A stretch of 64,000 bases of DNA from Lentzea sp. NBRC 105346 (lineage in GTDB: Bacteria; Actinomycetota; Actinomycetes; Mycobacteriales; Pseudonocardiaceae): assembly GCF_030269605.1 (NCBI RefSeq), contig NZ_BSTQ01000012.1, positions 62,001-126,000 on the forward strand, read 5' to 3'. This document shows, one piece after another, positions 38,174 to 46,883 of this stretch (position 1 is the stretch's first letter; each line of letters starts with the position of its first letter). The notes below the pieces were generated by a model, which did no database searches, had not been told where the DNA came from, and worked only from the letters and a program-made list of their open reading frames with translations. A program made the translations under genes and the position numbers.

Positions 38174-39444
38174 GCGAGCAAGGCAATCCGCTCAACGCGA
38201 CTGAGGGCTTCGAGTGGTCGAGCCTCGTCAAGGGGTCCAACTTCGACAGTCCGACGCAGGCGTGGGACGCGTCCGGCATGTTCGGCAGTGCCGCGAACGT
38301 GATCTACGACGGCATCAAGGGTGACTGGGGCGCTGTCGCCGCCGACACGGCCGGCCTCGGGCTCGATCTGCTGGGCTTCGCCATGGACCCGCTGGGCAGC
38401 ATCCTGTCCAGCGTCATCGGCTGGCTCATCGAGCACATCGGGTTCCTGAAGGAGCCGCTCGACCTGCTCGCGGGTGACCCGGACGCCGTCACGGCCATGG
38501 CCACGACATGGAAGAACATCGCCAAGCGCCTGCACGAGACCTCGCAGAAGTACTCCGAAACCCTCGGCACGCTAGAAGGCACGCATGGAGCCGCGATCGA
38601 CGGCTATCGCAAGGCCGTGCAGAACTTCTCCCAGGTCGTGTCCGGCGGCGGCGCCCACGCGGACTCCGCGGCGCAGGCGATGACCGTGGCCGCGAGCGCT
38701 GTAGGTGTGGTGCGCGGCATCATTCGCGACCTGATCGCCAACTTCGCGGCGGACGCGATCATCAAGTTCGCTGCGGCGTCCGCGCTCGCCCCAGTCACCT
38801 TCGGCGCGTCGGAGGCGGCGTTCATCGCCGACACTGTCGCGGAGGGCGCCGTACTCGCCGGGAAGAACGCCAAGAAGGTCAGCAAGCTGGTCAAACAGCT
38901 GGAGAAGGTGGCGGACGACGCCAAGCACTCGCGCAACATGATCAAAGGCACGACGCGCAACCTCGACCAGAGCGTCAACAAGTTCAACAGCAATGCCGTG
39001 AAGCACGCGCAAGAATCGTTGAACATGGCCAAGAAGGCCCAGGCGGGCAAGCTCGGGGCCGACGACCTCGAAAAGCTGAAGGAGCTCGGCAAACGCGGCG
39101 ACGATCTGAAGGCCGCGAAGTCCGCAAAGGACGGACCGGCCGACCAACTCGGGCAGACGTGGCGCGACAACGCCCAGGACCGCTATGGCAGCACCAACCC
39201 TCGTGCCGAGGCGCTCGAAGGTCACGTCGAGACCCAGGGCGGCTTCCCGAAGGCTCCCAAGATCGTGGCGAACTCGATCGTGCAAGGGTTCAGCGATCAG
39301 GTACACCGCGAACAGGACGGCCAGGTGAAGCAGGACGACAAGGACAAGGAATGGCGTGAGTACTGGGAGGCAGAGCGGAAAGCCGCTGAGAATCCGCCGG
39401 TCCAGGGTCCTCGACGCGAGTGGCGTCTGAAAGGAAACCTGTGA
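38170..39444 (+). CDS. Large WXG-type protein, candidate type VII substrate
   Basis: This 424-residue protein has a helical N-terminal half resembling WXG/PPE-like domains. It includes SVIGWLIEHIGFLKEPLDLLAGDPDAVTA with WKNIAKRLHETSQKYSETL, and a hydrophobic stretch at about 175-225. A highly charged C-terminal third follows (many Lys/Asp/Glu, KQDDKDKEWREYWEAER). No known toxin domain is recognisable. The overlaps with its neighbours indicate one operon. It could be an effector whose C-terminus is the active part, with the next gene as partner. Confidence 0.65.
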   Translation: MSEQGNPLNATEGFEWSSLVKGSNFDSPTQAWDASGMFGSAANVIYDGIKGDWGAVAADTAGLGLDLLGFAMDPLGSILSSVIGWLIEHIGFLKEPLDLLAGDPDAVTAMATTWKNIAKRLHETSQKYSETLGTLEGTHGAAIDGYRKAVQNFSQVVSGGGAHADSAAQAMTVAASAVGVVRGIIRDLIANFAADAIIKFAAASALAPVTFGASEAAFIADTVAEGAVLAGKNAKKVSKLVKQLEKVADDAKHSRNMIKGTTRNLDQSVNKFNSNAVKHAQESLNMAKKAQAGKLGADDLEKLKELGKRGDDLKAAKSAKDGPADQLGQTWRDNAQDRYGSTNPRAEALEGHVETQGGFPKAPKIVANSIVQGFSDQVHREQDGQVKQDDKDKEWREYWEAERKAAENPPVQGPRREWRLKGNL

Positions 39445-40586
39445 CCGAGGCGCTTCTCCGCAGGGCGGCTGCCGCCGTGCTCGTGGCAGTCGCCACCGCG
39501 ACCCCGATCGGCGGGTACCTGCTTCTGCTGGAGTGGAATGACCGCAGTTCAGAACCGCTGCAGGATTACCTCGTCGGTGGAGGCGGGATCTGGCTGACCA
39601 TCGGCCTCGCCCTGTGTGTGTGCTGGAACCGCGTGACCGTGTGGCCAGTGATCACGCGATGGGCTGCTGTGCCAGGCATGTTCTTTGTGCTCGTCGCGGG
39701 TCTCAAGATCGGACTACTGACCTCTGCACCTGTCGCACTCGGCTTGCTCGCGGTGACGTGGGCGATTGCGGCTGCCGTACGACTGGTGACCACGCGTCCT
39801 GTGACCACGGCCCTGATCGCCTCCCGGCTCGAGATCCCGTTCGAAACCCGCGGTCTGAGCGCTCGCCTGGTCATACAGCAGGACCGGCTCGTCCTGGACA
39901 GCATGCGGTCACGGTGGAAGCGGTCGCGAGACGTTGTGGCAGTGCCGTGGACCGCACTGCAATCGGTGCGACTGGAGCAGGTGAACGAAGCCACCACGTG
40001 GCAGGTACTGGTCTACGCGGGAGACGACGTCGGCGCAAAGGCGCTCGACTACGACGTCTCACCGGGGCCGGCGCTGCGGATTGTCGGGACGGCACGGGAG
40101 TTGCTCGTGCCCGTGACCGGACCGGTCGGCGAGGTCGTCATCAGGGCGATCGAGGCCAGATCAGCGGGAGTCGAAGTTTCCGACGAACCGGTCGACGCGG
40201 AGCGATGGAATGCGAAGATCCGCCTGCGGTGGACGGGCGTGCTGACGCTCAGGCAGCGCCGCGCCGGGCTCCACCACCGCACCGACTACCGACCGTGGGG
40301 CCTGATCGCCGTTATCGGTTTTCTGCTGGCCCCATCGGTCACCGCGGTCATAGCGGCCGTGGCCGGACTCACCGGATTCGACGAGCTGTACGAGAACATC
40401 GCCGGCTGGAAAGGCGTGCTCGGCTTCGGTGTGATCGGCGCGGGGTTCGCGTTCCTGATTCGCCTTCCGCTTCGCCAGTACCGCGACTTCCAACAAGGCA
40501 ACGCGTTCATCGAGGCGTTTCCCGAGCCGCCGCCACCGCCGGCGCGCACGGGCACGACTCCCAAGGCGCGCAAGCGAAAGCGCTGA
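39441..40586 (+). CDS. Membrane protein with PH-like central region
   Basis: I do not recognise a named family. The 381-residue protein has four N-terminal membrane segments (about 8-30, 45-63, 70-90, 94-112). A soluble beta-rich region (about 130-275) resembles a bacterial PH domain, and two more membrane segments lie at about 287-312 and 328-350. The tail is basic and Pro-rich (PPPPPARTGTTPKARKRKR). The GTG start overlaps the stop of the large WXG protein, so it belongs to that operon. Confidence 0.65.
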   Translation: MTEALLRRAAAAVLVAVATATPIGGYLLLLEWNDRSSEPLQDYLVGGGGIWLTIGLALCVCWNRVTVWPVITRWAAVPGMFFVLVAGLKIGLLTSAPVALGLLAVTWAIAAAVRLVTTRPVTTALIASRLEIPFETRGLSARLVIQQDRLVLDSMRSRWKRSRDVVAVPWTALQSVRLEQVNEATTWQVLVYAGDDVGAKALDYDVSPGPALRIVGTARELLVPVTGPVGEVVIRAIEARSAGVEVSDEPVDAERWNAKIRLRWTGVLTLRQRRAGLHHRTDYRPWGLIAVIGFLLAPSVTAVIAAVAGLTGFDELYENIAGWKGVLGFGVIGAGFAFLIRLPLRQYRDFQQGNAFIEAFPEPPPPPARTGTTPKARKRKR

Positions 40587-40676
40587 AATTTGGAAGCCTG
40601 CCAAGCGACCTACTTTCAGGTTGTTCTGGCCCGAAACAATGGTGCTCAAGGGCCACCACCCCCTAGCTTTCCTGGC

Positions 40677-41507
40677 ATGCCAAAGAGAATCTCCAGCGTT
40701 GTCGGACGGGAGTTCGGCAACGGGATATGCGCAGCGCTGCGTGACGCCGGGCTGAGTGCTCGGCGCGCGGCCCAGATTCTGGACTGGGACGAGGCCAAGA
40801 TCTCGGCCCTGGCCAACGGGAAGGGTGGATCGACGGAGTCCGAGGTATCCCTGCTGCTCGGGCTGTGCCACATATCCGCTGCCGACTACCGGCGTCTGAT
40901 GGCGCTCTTCCGCGAGTCACGTGAGAAGGGCTGGCTCCAGTTCCCGGAGTCTGGCGTGCCCGACCAGGTTCGCACGCTCATCGAACAGGAGCGGCTGGCT
41001 AACGCGATCACGGTCTGGAGCCTCAACCTGGTCCCAGGTCTGTTGCAGGTACCCGGATACACGCGTGTTGTGACCCAGGCATTCGTCAACGTGCACGGAG
41101 GCAACGTGGAGGAGTTGGTCGCCGCCCGCACCGCCAGGCGCGAGATCATCGACTCGGGCCGCACGTTCACATTTTTCGTGCACGAGCAGGCGTTGCTGCT
41201 GCCGATCGGCAGTCCGGAAACCATGTCCGATCAGCTGCACGAGCTGATGCGCATGTTGATCCGGCCAAATGTCGACCTGCGAATCGTGCCCACCGCAGTC
41301 GGTGTTCACGCCGGCCTCGCGGGTTCATTCACCAAGCTGGCGTTCGCAACATTCGAGCCCATCGTGTACCAGGAGGGCCTCAACACCAGCCTATTCCTGG
41401 AAGACAAGGAATCCATGGCCATGTACCAACAGGTGTTGGAGGCACTCGACCAGCAAGCACTCGATGCGGAAGAATCCAAGGAGCTGATCACCAGCATCGT
41501 CACGTGA
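40677..41507 (+). CDS. XRE-family regulator with DUF5753
   Basis: This 276-residue regulator has an N-terminal helix-turn-helix (ALRDAGLSARRAAQILDWDEAKISALANG) and the C-terminal DUF5753 domain (ITVWSLNLVPGLLQVPGYTR, then FVHEQALLLPIGSPE). This pair is typical of Streptomyces and Pseudonocardiaceae and comes with a DUF397 partner. The ATG at 40677 is 7 bp after a -10-like TAGCTT, suggesting a leaderless message. The upstream extension is rejected because it covers this promoter. Confidence 0.92.
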   Translation: MPKRISSVVGREFGNGICAALRDAGLSARRAAQILDWDEAKISALANGKGGSTESEVSLLLGLCHISAADYRRLMALFRESREKGWLQFPESGVPDQVRTLIEQERLANAITVWSLNLVPGLLQVPGYTRVVTQAFVNVHGGNVEELVAARTARREIIDSGRTFTFFVHEQALLLPIGSPETMSDQLHELMRMLIRPNVDLRIVPTAVGVHAGLAGSFTKLAFATFEPIVYQEGLNTSLFLEDKESMAMYQQVLEALDQQALDAEESKELITSIVT

Positions 41508-41519
41508 GGGAGGCCCCGG

Positions 41520-41678
41520 ATGACCACCTGGCGCAAAAGCAGTCACAGCGGCGGTGGCCAGGACTGCGTCGAGGTGGGACGCGGCGTCGGCATCCGGGAC
41601 AGCAAGGCTCCGGCCACGCACCTGCCGCTCTCCCGGACCGCCTGGACGGTCTTCCTCAGGACGCTGAAGCGTCGTTGA
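41520..41678 (+). CDS. DUF397 protein (partner of XRE/DUF5753)
   Basis: This is a 52-residue protein starting MTTWRKSSHSGGGQDCVEV, the standard DUF397 opening (WRKSSxSxxxxxCVEV), followed by IRDSKAP and LSRTAWTVFL. It lies 12 bp after the XRE gene, with GAGGGAGG ahead of the start. DUF397 proteins act with their XRE neighbour and are described as bald-type or toxin-antitoxin-like regulators. Its last 23 bp overlap the convergent DUF3159 gene. Confidence 0.93.
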   Translation: MTTWRKSSHSGGGQDCVEVGRGVGIRDSKAPATHLPLSRTAWTVFLRTLKRR

Positions 41679-42306
41679 CCCGTGGGTGGCGAATCCCGGG
41701 GTGGTCGGCGGGCAGTGACCGCTTGAGCAGCCACCCCGACACGACCACACACAGCACCTGCAACGGCCAAGTCAACGCGACCCGAGCGGTGAGCAGCAGA
41801 CCGATGTGCGCCCCGAGCCACAACGGCGTGAACACGAGCACCCGCAGCACGTACTGCCCCACCCAGGCCCACGAAGCGATGCTGTAGGCGCGCAACAACG
41901 CAGAATCCCGGCGCCACCGGAACTTCTGCCCGAGCACACCCCCGACGACCACGCCGAGCAGCGGCCACCGGAACGCGATCGAAGCGGCCCACACAAGCGC
42001 GGACGCGGCGTTGGACAGGAGCTGGACGAGGAAGAGGTCCTCGACGCGCCCTGTGTAGACGGGGACAAGCGCGGCGATCACGACGAGCGCGACGGACACC
42101 AGGACGGCCCGCGGCCGGGTGCCCCGAAACCAGCGAACGAGCCCGATCACCGCGCCGACCAGGACGGCACACACGGCACCTGCGCCGATCGAGTGATCGA
42201 AGAGCAACCAACCCAGCACGAACGCCACCGGAGGCAGCGAGGCGTCGAGCGCGCCGCCGCGACCTCCGAGCAGCTGGGCGAGTTCCGAGTGGCGCACGTC
42301 CGTCAT
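41656..42306 (-). CDS. DUF3159 family membrane protein
   Basis: This 216-residue membrane protein begins ELAQLLGGRGGALDASLPPVAF, the DUF3159 signature. About six membrane segments follow, with the conserved internal WPLLGVVVG and RAYSIASWAWVGQYVLRV. The function is unknown. Related genes often sit beside DUF3710 or dUTPase genes, but not here. The minus-strand sequence just upstream (about 42335-42317) reads TTAGGTTGCCCTAAGGCAG, which partly resembles an iron-regulator box but is too diverged to call. Confidence 0.85.
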   Translation of the reverse strand: MTDVRHSELAQLLGGRGGALDASLPPVAFVLGWLLFDHSIGAGAVCAVLVGAVIGLVRWFRGTRPRAVLVSVALVVIAALVPVYTGRVEDLFLVQLLSNAASALVWAASIAFRWPLLGVVVGGVLGQKFRWRRDSALLRAYSIASWAWVGQYVLRVLVFTPLWLGAHIGLLLTARVALTWPLQVLCVVVSGWLLKRSLPADHPGIRHPRVNDASAS

Positions 42307-42360
42307 GCTTCCAGACTGCCTTAGGGCAACCTAAGTCAGGTCACAGGACCATATCGGGGA

Positions 42361-42389
42361 TTGACCACGGTGAACCACGTCACTACCGT
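42361..42389 (+). promoter_or_regulatory. Promoter of the ROK-led operon
   Basis: TTGACC (42361-42366) and TACCGT (42384-42389) have 17-bp spacing and lie 44 bp before the ROK start. AAGTTAACAGACAGG downstream holds the ribosome binding site AGGAG and might hold the operator. Confidence 0.6.
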
Positions 42390-42432
42390 GACCCGAAATC
42401 GTCTGGAAAGTTAACAGACAGGAGCTGACCCA

Positions 42433-43644
42433 ATGCGTGCCGGAAGCCCACGACTGCTGCGGGAGATCAATGACCGCGCAGCGATCGAGGCTCTGCTGCG
42501 CAACGGGCCGCTGACCAGGTCGGAGCTGGAAGGTCTGATCGGCCTCTCCAAGCCGGCCACCGCGCAGCTGCTCACCCGGCTCGAGACCGCCGACACCGTG
42601 ATCCGCAACGGGTTGCGCGGCGGCGGGCGCGGGCCGCGGGCGCAGCTGTGGTCGGTCAACGGCGCGCTGGCCCACGTGGCCGCCGTCGACCTGACCCCCG
42701 AGACCGTCGACGTCGCCATCGCGGACATCTCCGGCGCCGTGCTCACCGAGCACCGCGCCCCGATGCCCAAGACCGGCGAGGTCCTCGAGACGTTCGTCAG
42801 CGCGATCGGCAAGGCCGCCGGCCAGGCGGGACTGGCCACGCAGCAGCTGCTCCACGTCGTGGTCGGCAGCCCCGGCGCGGTCGACCCGGCTACCGGCGAG
42901 CTCGCCTACGCGCCGCACCTGCCCGGCTGGTCCGGGTTCGACGTGCCCGGCCGGCTTCGCTCGGCGCTCGGGACGAGCGTCAGCGTGGAGAACGACGTCA
43001 ACCTCGTCGCGCTCGAGGAGATGGTGGCCGGACGGGCCACCGAGGTGCGCAACTTCGTGGTCATCTGGCCCGCCGACCTGGTCGGCGCCGCCGTGGTGAT
43101 CAACGGATCCCTGCTCCGCGGCGCCACGGGAGGTGCGGGCGAGATCGACGGCCTGCAGATCCCCGACCGTGCCAACGCCGACACCGACACGGACCGCCTC
43201 GGCGGCACGTTCGGTGAACTGCTCAGCAACGTATCGATCTGCAAGCTGGCCCGTGCGCACGGGCTGGCGGCCCGCAACGGTCACACCGCGGTGCGCAAGG
43301 CACTCGCGGCGGGCCCTGCGGGCCGGGAGTTCCTGGTTGATCTCGCCAGGCGCATCGCCACGGGAGTGGCTAGCGTCGTCGCGGTGCTCGACCCGGAACT
43401 GATCCTCCTGTCGGGCGAGATCGCCCAGGCGGGGGGAACGACGCTCAACGATCTCGTTGCCGCGGAACTGCGGCAACTGGTGGTGCCTCGAACACCCGTA
43501 CAGCTCGCTCTGGTCACCGGGAAACCGGTCCGCTCCGGCGCCCTGCACTCGGCGCTCGCGGTGGCCAGGGAACAGATCTTCGGGCTCCCGGCCGCCACCA
43601 CCGAACCATTCCGCGGCCACGTTGCCGCCACGTCCCCCCGTTGA
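42433..43644 (+). CDS. ROK-family transcriptional regulator
   Basis: This 403-residue regulator has an N-terminal winged helix (IEALLRNGPLTRSELEGLIGLS, then KPATAQLLTRLE) and a ROK sugar-binding domain with VVVGSPGAVDP, VENDVNLVALEEM and GATGGAGEIDGL. The usual zinc CxCGxxGC motif of ROK kinases is absent, as is seen in some regulator-only members. It heads the importer operon, 14 bp before the binding-protein gene, and probably senses the imported sugar or its phosphate. Confidence 0.92.
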   Translation: MRAGSPRLLREINDRAAIEALLRNGPLTRSELEGLIGLSKPATAQLLTRLETADTVIRNGLRGGGRGPRAQLWSVNGALAHVAAVDLTPETVDVAIADISGAVLTEHRAPMPKTGEVLETFVSAIGKAAGQAGLATQQLLHVVVGSPGAVDPATGELAYAPHLPGWSGFDVPGRLRSALGTSVSVENDVNLVALEEMVAGRATEVRNFVVIWPADLVGAAVVINGSLLRGATGGAGEIDGLQIPDRANADTDTDRLGGTFGELLSNVSICKLARAHGLAARNGHTAVRKALAAGPAGREFLVDLARRIATGVASVVAVLDPELILLSGEIAQAGGTTLNDLVAAELRQLVVPRTPVQLALVTGKPVRSGALHSALAVAREQIFGLPAATTEPFRGHVAATSPR

Positions 43645-43658
43645 TCGAAGGAGTGCGC

Positions 43659-44993
43659 ATGCGCAAGACCACTCGTGCTGCCTTGCTGTGTGTCGCCGCG
43701 GCGCTGTCCCTGACCGCGTGTGCGGCAGGCAAGGGTGGCGGCTCCAACTCCGGTGCCGCCGCGGCCCCCGGCAAGGATGACAAGATCACGCTCACGGTGT
43801 GGAGCAACTACTCCGACCGCGAGTACGAAGAGGTCACCAAGGCCCTCAACAGCTTCAAGAAGAAGTACCCGAACATCGAGATCAAGCACGAGGGTGCGCA
43901 GGACGACGACAAGATCACCGCGGGTATCCGCAGTGGCAACCCGCCGGACGTCGCGATGTCGTTCACCACGGACAACATCGGCTCCTTCTGCTCCACGGGC
44001 GCGTTCCAGGAACTGAAGCCGTACATCGACCGCGACAAGCCGCCGATGGACCAGATCAACGAGGCCGTCCGCAGCTACACCGAGTACAAGGGCAACCGCT
44101 GCGCGATGCCCATGCTCACCGACATCTACGGCCTGTACTTCAACACCGACATGCTGTCCGCGGCCGGCCTGACCAAGCCGCCGTCGACCATCTCGGAGCT
44201 GCTCGACTACGCGAAGAAGACGACCAAGAAGGCGGCCGACGGCTCCATCGAGGTCGCGGGCTTCCTGCCGACGATGATGTTCTACAACAACCGTCCGCAG
44301 ATCTGGGCCCCGTTCTTCGGTGCCGAGTGGGACAAGGACGGCAAGTCCGCCCTGGCCTCGAGCCCCGGCTGGACCGAGATGTTCAAGTTCCAGAAGGACC
44401 TCGTCGACTTCTACGGCTACGACGCGCTCGAGCGCTTCCGCGCCGGCCTCGGCCAGGAGTACTCCGCGGACCACGCGTTCCACCAGGGCAAGATCGCGAT
44501 GATGATGGACGGCGAGTACCGCACCGCCTTCCTCAAGGCCCAGGCCCCGAACATCAAGTTCGGCACCGCGCCGTTCCCGGTCCTCGACTCCAAGAAGTCC
44601 GAGCTGCAGGGCGTCGGCTTCACCACCGGCACGATCATGGGCATCCCCAAGGGCGCCAAGAACCCCGGCGCCGCGTGGGAGCTGATCAAGCACATGACGT
44701 TCGACAAGGAGACGATCGTCTCGCTGGCGAACGGCATCAAGAACGTGCCCAGCACCAAGGAATCGCTGTCCGACCCGAACCTCCAGGTCGACGAGCAGTT
44801 CAAGACGTTCATCGACCTCGCCAAGAGCGGCAAGCTCAAGGGCAACCCGGTGACGCCGATCGGCGACGCGCACATCAAGGCCGTCGGCGACTACGCCACC
44901 GAATGGCAGTCGGGCAAGTCCACCGACCTCGCGGCCGGTCTCAAGGGAGTCGATCAGCAGATCGACGACCAGATCGCCAAGGCCGGCAAGTAA
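43659..44993 (+). CDS. ABC sugar-binding lipoprotein (family 1)
   Basis: This 444-residue lipoprotein precursor has a signal ending LTAC (Cys21), then LTVWSNYSDREYEEVTKAL, a family 1 solute-binding N-terminus. GYDALERFRAGLGQEYSADHAFHQGKIAMMMDGE is the typical second-lobe segment. AAGGAG precedes the ATG. It delivers a glycoside to the two permeases that follow. The downstream GH4 enzyme and kinase suggest a beta-linked disaccharide. Confidence 0.92.
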   Translation: MRKTTRAALLCVAAALSLTACAAGKGGGSNSGAAAAPGKDDKITLTVWSNYSDREYEEVTKALNSFKKKYPNIEIKHEGAQDDDKITAGIRSGNPPDVAMSFTTDNIGSFCSTGAFQELKPYIDRDKPPMDQINEAVRSYTEYKGNRCAMPMLTDIYGLYFNTDMLSAAGLTKPPSTISELLDYAKKTTKKAADGSIEVAGFLPTMMFYNNRPQIWAPFFGAEWDKDGKSALASSPGWTEMFKFQKDLVDFYGYDALERFRAGLGQEYSADHAFHQGKIAMMMDGEYRTAFLKAQAPNIKFGTAPFPVLDSKKSELQGVGFTTGTIMGIPKGAKNPGAAWELIKHMTFDKETIVSLANGIKNVPSTKESLSDPNLQVDEQFKTFIDLAKSGKLKGNPVTPIGDAHIKAVGDYATEWQSGKSTDLAAGLKGVDQQIDDQIAKAGK

Positions 44994-45006
44994 AGGAAGA
45001 CGGAAG

Positions 45007-45999
45007 ATGACTGCCACGCTGGAACGCGTGGACGTGCGAAGGACCGCCCCGGCCAAGGGGCGGTCCCGAGCCCGCGCACGCAACCGCTTCACGGTGCTCG
45101 CGTTCATGGCGCCGGCCATCATCGGGTTCGTCCTGTTCTTCGGGTACCCGCTGATCGCCACGGTGATCTTCTCGTTCACCAAGTACGACCTGATCAACCC
45201 GCCGGAGTTCATCGGACTCGGCAACTACACGTTCATGTGGGGCGACAAGCTCTTCTGGACGTCCATCGAGAACACGCTGTGGTTCGTGGTCGTCGTGACC
45301 ATCGCCCGCACGGTGTTCGCGCTCGGTGTCGCGTCGGTGATCGCCCGCCTGAAGTCGGGTGTGGGCCTGATCCGCACGCTGTGCTACCTGCCGTCGCTCG
45401 CCCCGCCGGTGGCCGCGACGCTGGTGTTCTTCATGGTGCTGCGCCCCAACGGCGGCCCGCTCAACAAGGTGCTGGACTTCTTCGGCGTCGACAGTCCACT
45501 GTGGTTCTCCGACCCCAGCTGGGCGAAGCCGGGTGTCACGGCGATCATGATGTGGGTCTGCGGCGACCTGATGATCATCATGCTCGCGGCGATTCTCGAC
45601 GTGCCGCAGGAACAGTACGAAGCGGCCGAGCTCGACGGCGCGGGCCCGATCCGCCGGTGGTGGCACATCACGCTGCCGACGATCTCGCCGGTGCTGCTGT
45701 TCGGCATCGTGAACTCGATCATCCTGGCGCTGCAGCTGTTCACCCAGGCGATCGTCGCCGGGTCCGCGGCGACCGGGTCGGCCGACCCGACCGGCAGTAC
45801 CAAGAACCTCGGGTACCCGCAGAACTCGCTGCTGACGTTCCCGACTTTCCTTTACCAGACCGGTTTCCGGTACTTCGACATGGGCTACGCGGCCGCGATG
45901 GCGACGGTGCTGTTCGTCATCTCGTTCGCGGTCACGATCGTGCTGGTCAACAAGATGCGCAAGAGCTCGCACGCGGAGGAAGGGGGTCCGGGCGCATGA
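45007..45999 (+). CDS. ABC sugar permease (MalF type)
   Basis: This 330-residue permease has six membrane segments. The first is FTVLAFMAPAIIGFVLFFGYPLI, and the EAA coupling loop is QYEAAELDGAGPIRRWWHITLP. It starts 13 bp after the binding protein and ends with an ATGA overlap onto the next permease. It has a long cytoplasmic, Arg-rich N-terminus. Confidence 0.93.
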   Translation: MTATLERVDVRRTAPAKGRSRARARNRFTVLAFMAPAIIGFVLFFGYPLIATVIFSFTKYDLINPPEFIGLGNYTFMWGDKLFWTSIENTLWFVVVVTIARTVFALGVASVIARLKSGVGLIRTLCYLPSLAPPVAATLVFFMVLRPNGGPLNKVLDFFGVDSPLWFSDPSWAKPGVTAIMMWVCGDLMIIMLAAILDVPQEQYEAAELDGAGPIRRWWHITLPTISPVLLFGIVNSIILALQLFTQAIVAGSAATGSADPTGSTKNLGYPQNSLLTFPTFLYQTGFRYFDMGYAAAMATVLFVISFAVTIVLVNKMRKSSHAEEGGPGA

Positions 46000-46883
46000 C
46001 CACCACGCTTCCGAACCCGGTCGTGGTCGCTCGCGAGGAGAGCCACGCGAAACCCCGCAGCCCCAGGCAGATTCTGGACTGGGTGGCGATCCACAGCATC
46101 GGCCTCGCGATGGGCCTGATCTTCGCCGCACCGGTGGTGTTCGTGCTGCTGACCGCGGTGATGTCCGACGACCAGGCGTTCACCGCGGACCTGTGGCCAC
46201 GCGAGTGGCACTGGGAGAACTTCATCGAGGTCTTCGAGAAGGCCCCGCTGGTCCGCTACCTGTTCAACAGCATGCTGTACTCGCTGCTGGCGACCCTGGG
46301 CATGCTGCTCTCGTCGATCCCGGCGGCCTACGCGCTGGCGAAGCTCAAGTGGCGCGGGCAGAACGTGGTGTTCCTGCTCGTCATCGGCGCCATGATGCTG
46401 CCGCCGCAGGTCGTCGCGGTCCCGCTGTACGACACGTGGTCGTCGCTGGGCCTGACCGGCACGCTGTGGCCGTTGATCGTGCCGTACTTCCTGTTCGACG
46501 CGTTCAGCATCTTCCTGCTGCGGCAGTTCATGCTCACCATCCCGCAGTCCTATGTGGACGCGGCACGGGTGGACGGCTGCACGGAGTTCCAGGCGCTGAT
46601 CCGGATCATCGTGCCGATGGCGCGGCCCGGTATCGCGGCCACCGCGCTGTTCTGCTTTCTCTTCACCTGGAACGACTACTTCGGTCCCCTGCTGTACACC
46701 AGCGAGGTCAAGGACCAGTGGACGTTGTCGCTGGCGCTGGCCTCGTTCAAGGGCATGCACTTCGTGCAGTGGAACTCGGCGATGGCCGTGACCCTGCTCG
46801 CGATGCTCCCGGCCGTCGTGCTCTTCGTCTTCGCACAGCGGTCGTTCGTCAAGGGAATCACGTTCACGGGAGTCAAGGGATGA
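45996..46883 (+). CDS. ABC sugar permease (MalG type)
   Basis: This 295-residue permease is the partner of the previous one. It has six membrane segments and the EAA loop region SYVDAARVDGCTEFQALIRIIVPM, and ends with the common SFVKGITFTGVKG. Both ends overlap their neighbours by ATGA. No ATPase gene is present in the operon, again implying a shared ATPase. Confidence 0.93.
   Translation: MTTTLPNPVVVAREESHAKPRSPRQILDWVAIHSIGLAMGLIFAAPVVFVLLTAVMSDDQAFTADLWPREWHWENFIEVFEKAPLVRYLFNSMLYSLLATLGMLLSSIPAAYALAKLKWRGQNVVFLLVIGAMMLPPQVVAVPLYDTWSSLGLTGTLWPLIVPYFLFDAFSIFLLRQFMLTIPQSYVDAARVDGCTEFQALIRIIVPMARPGIAATALFCFLFTWNDYFGPLLYTSEVKDQWTLSLALASFKGMHFVQWNSAMAVTLLAMLPAVVLFVFAQRSFVKGITFTGVKG

Noticed and set aside
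42317-42335. IdeR/DmdR iron box upstream of DUF3159
   Set aside because: Only about 12 of 19 positions fit the consensus, and the gene has no link to iron.
43281-45224. 647-residue ORF antisense to the ROK and binding-protein genes
   Set aside because: It has the same low-complexity composition as other antisense shadows, and both forward genes are certain.
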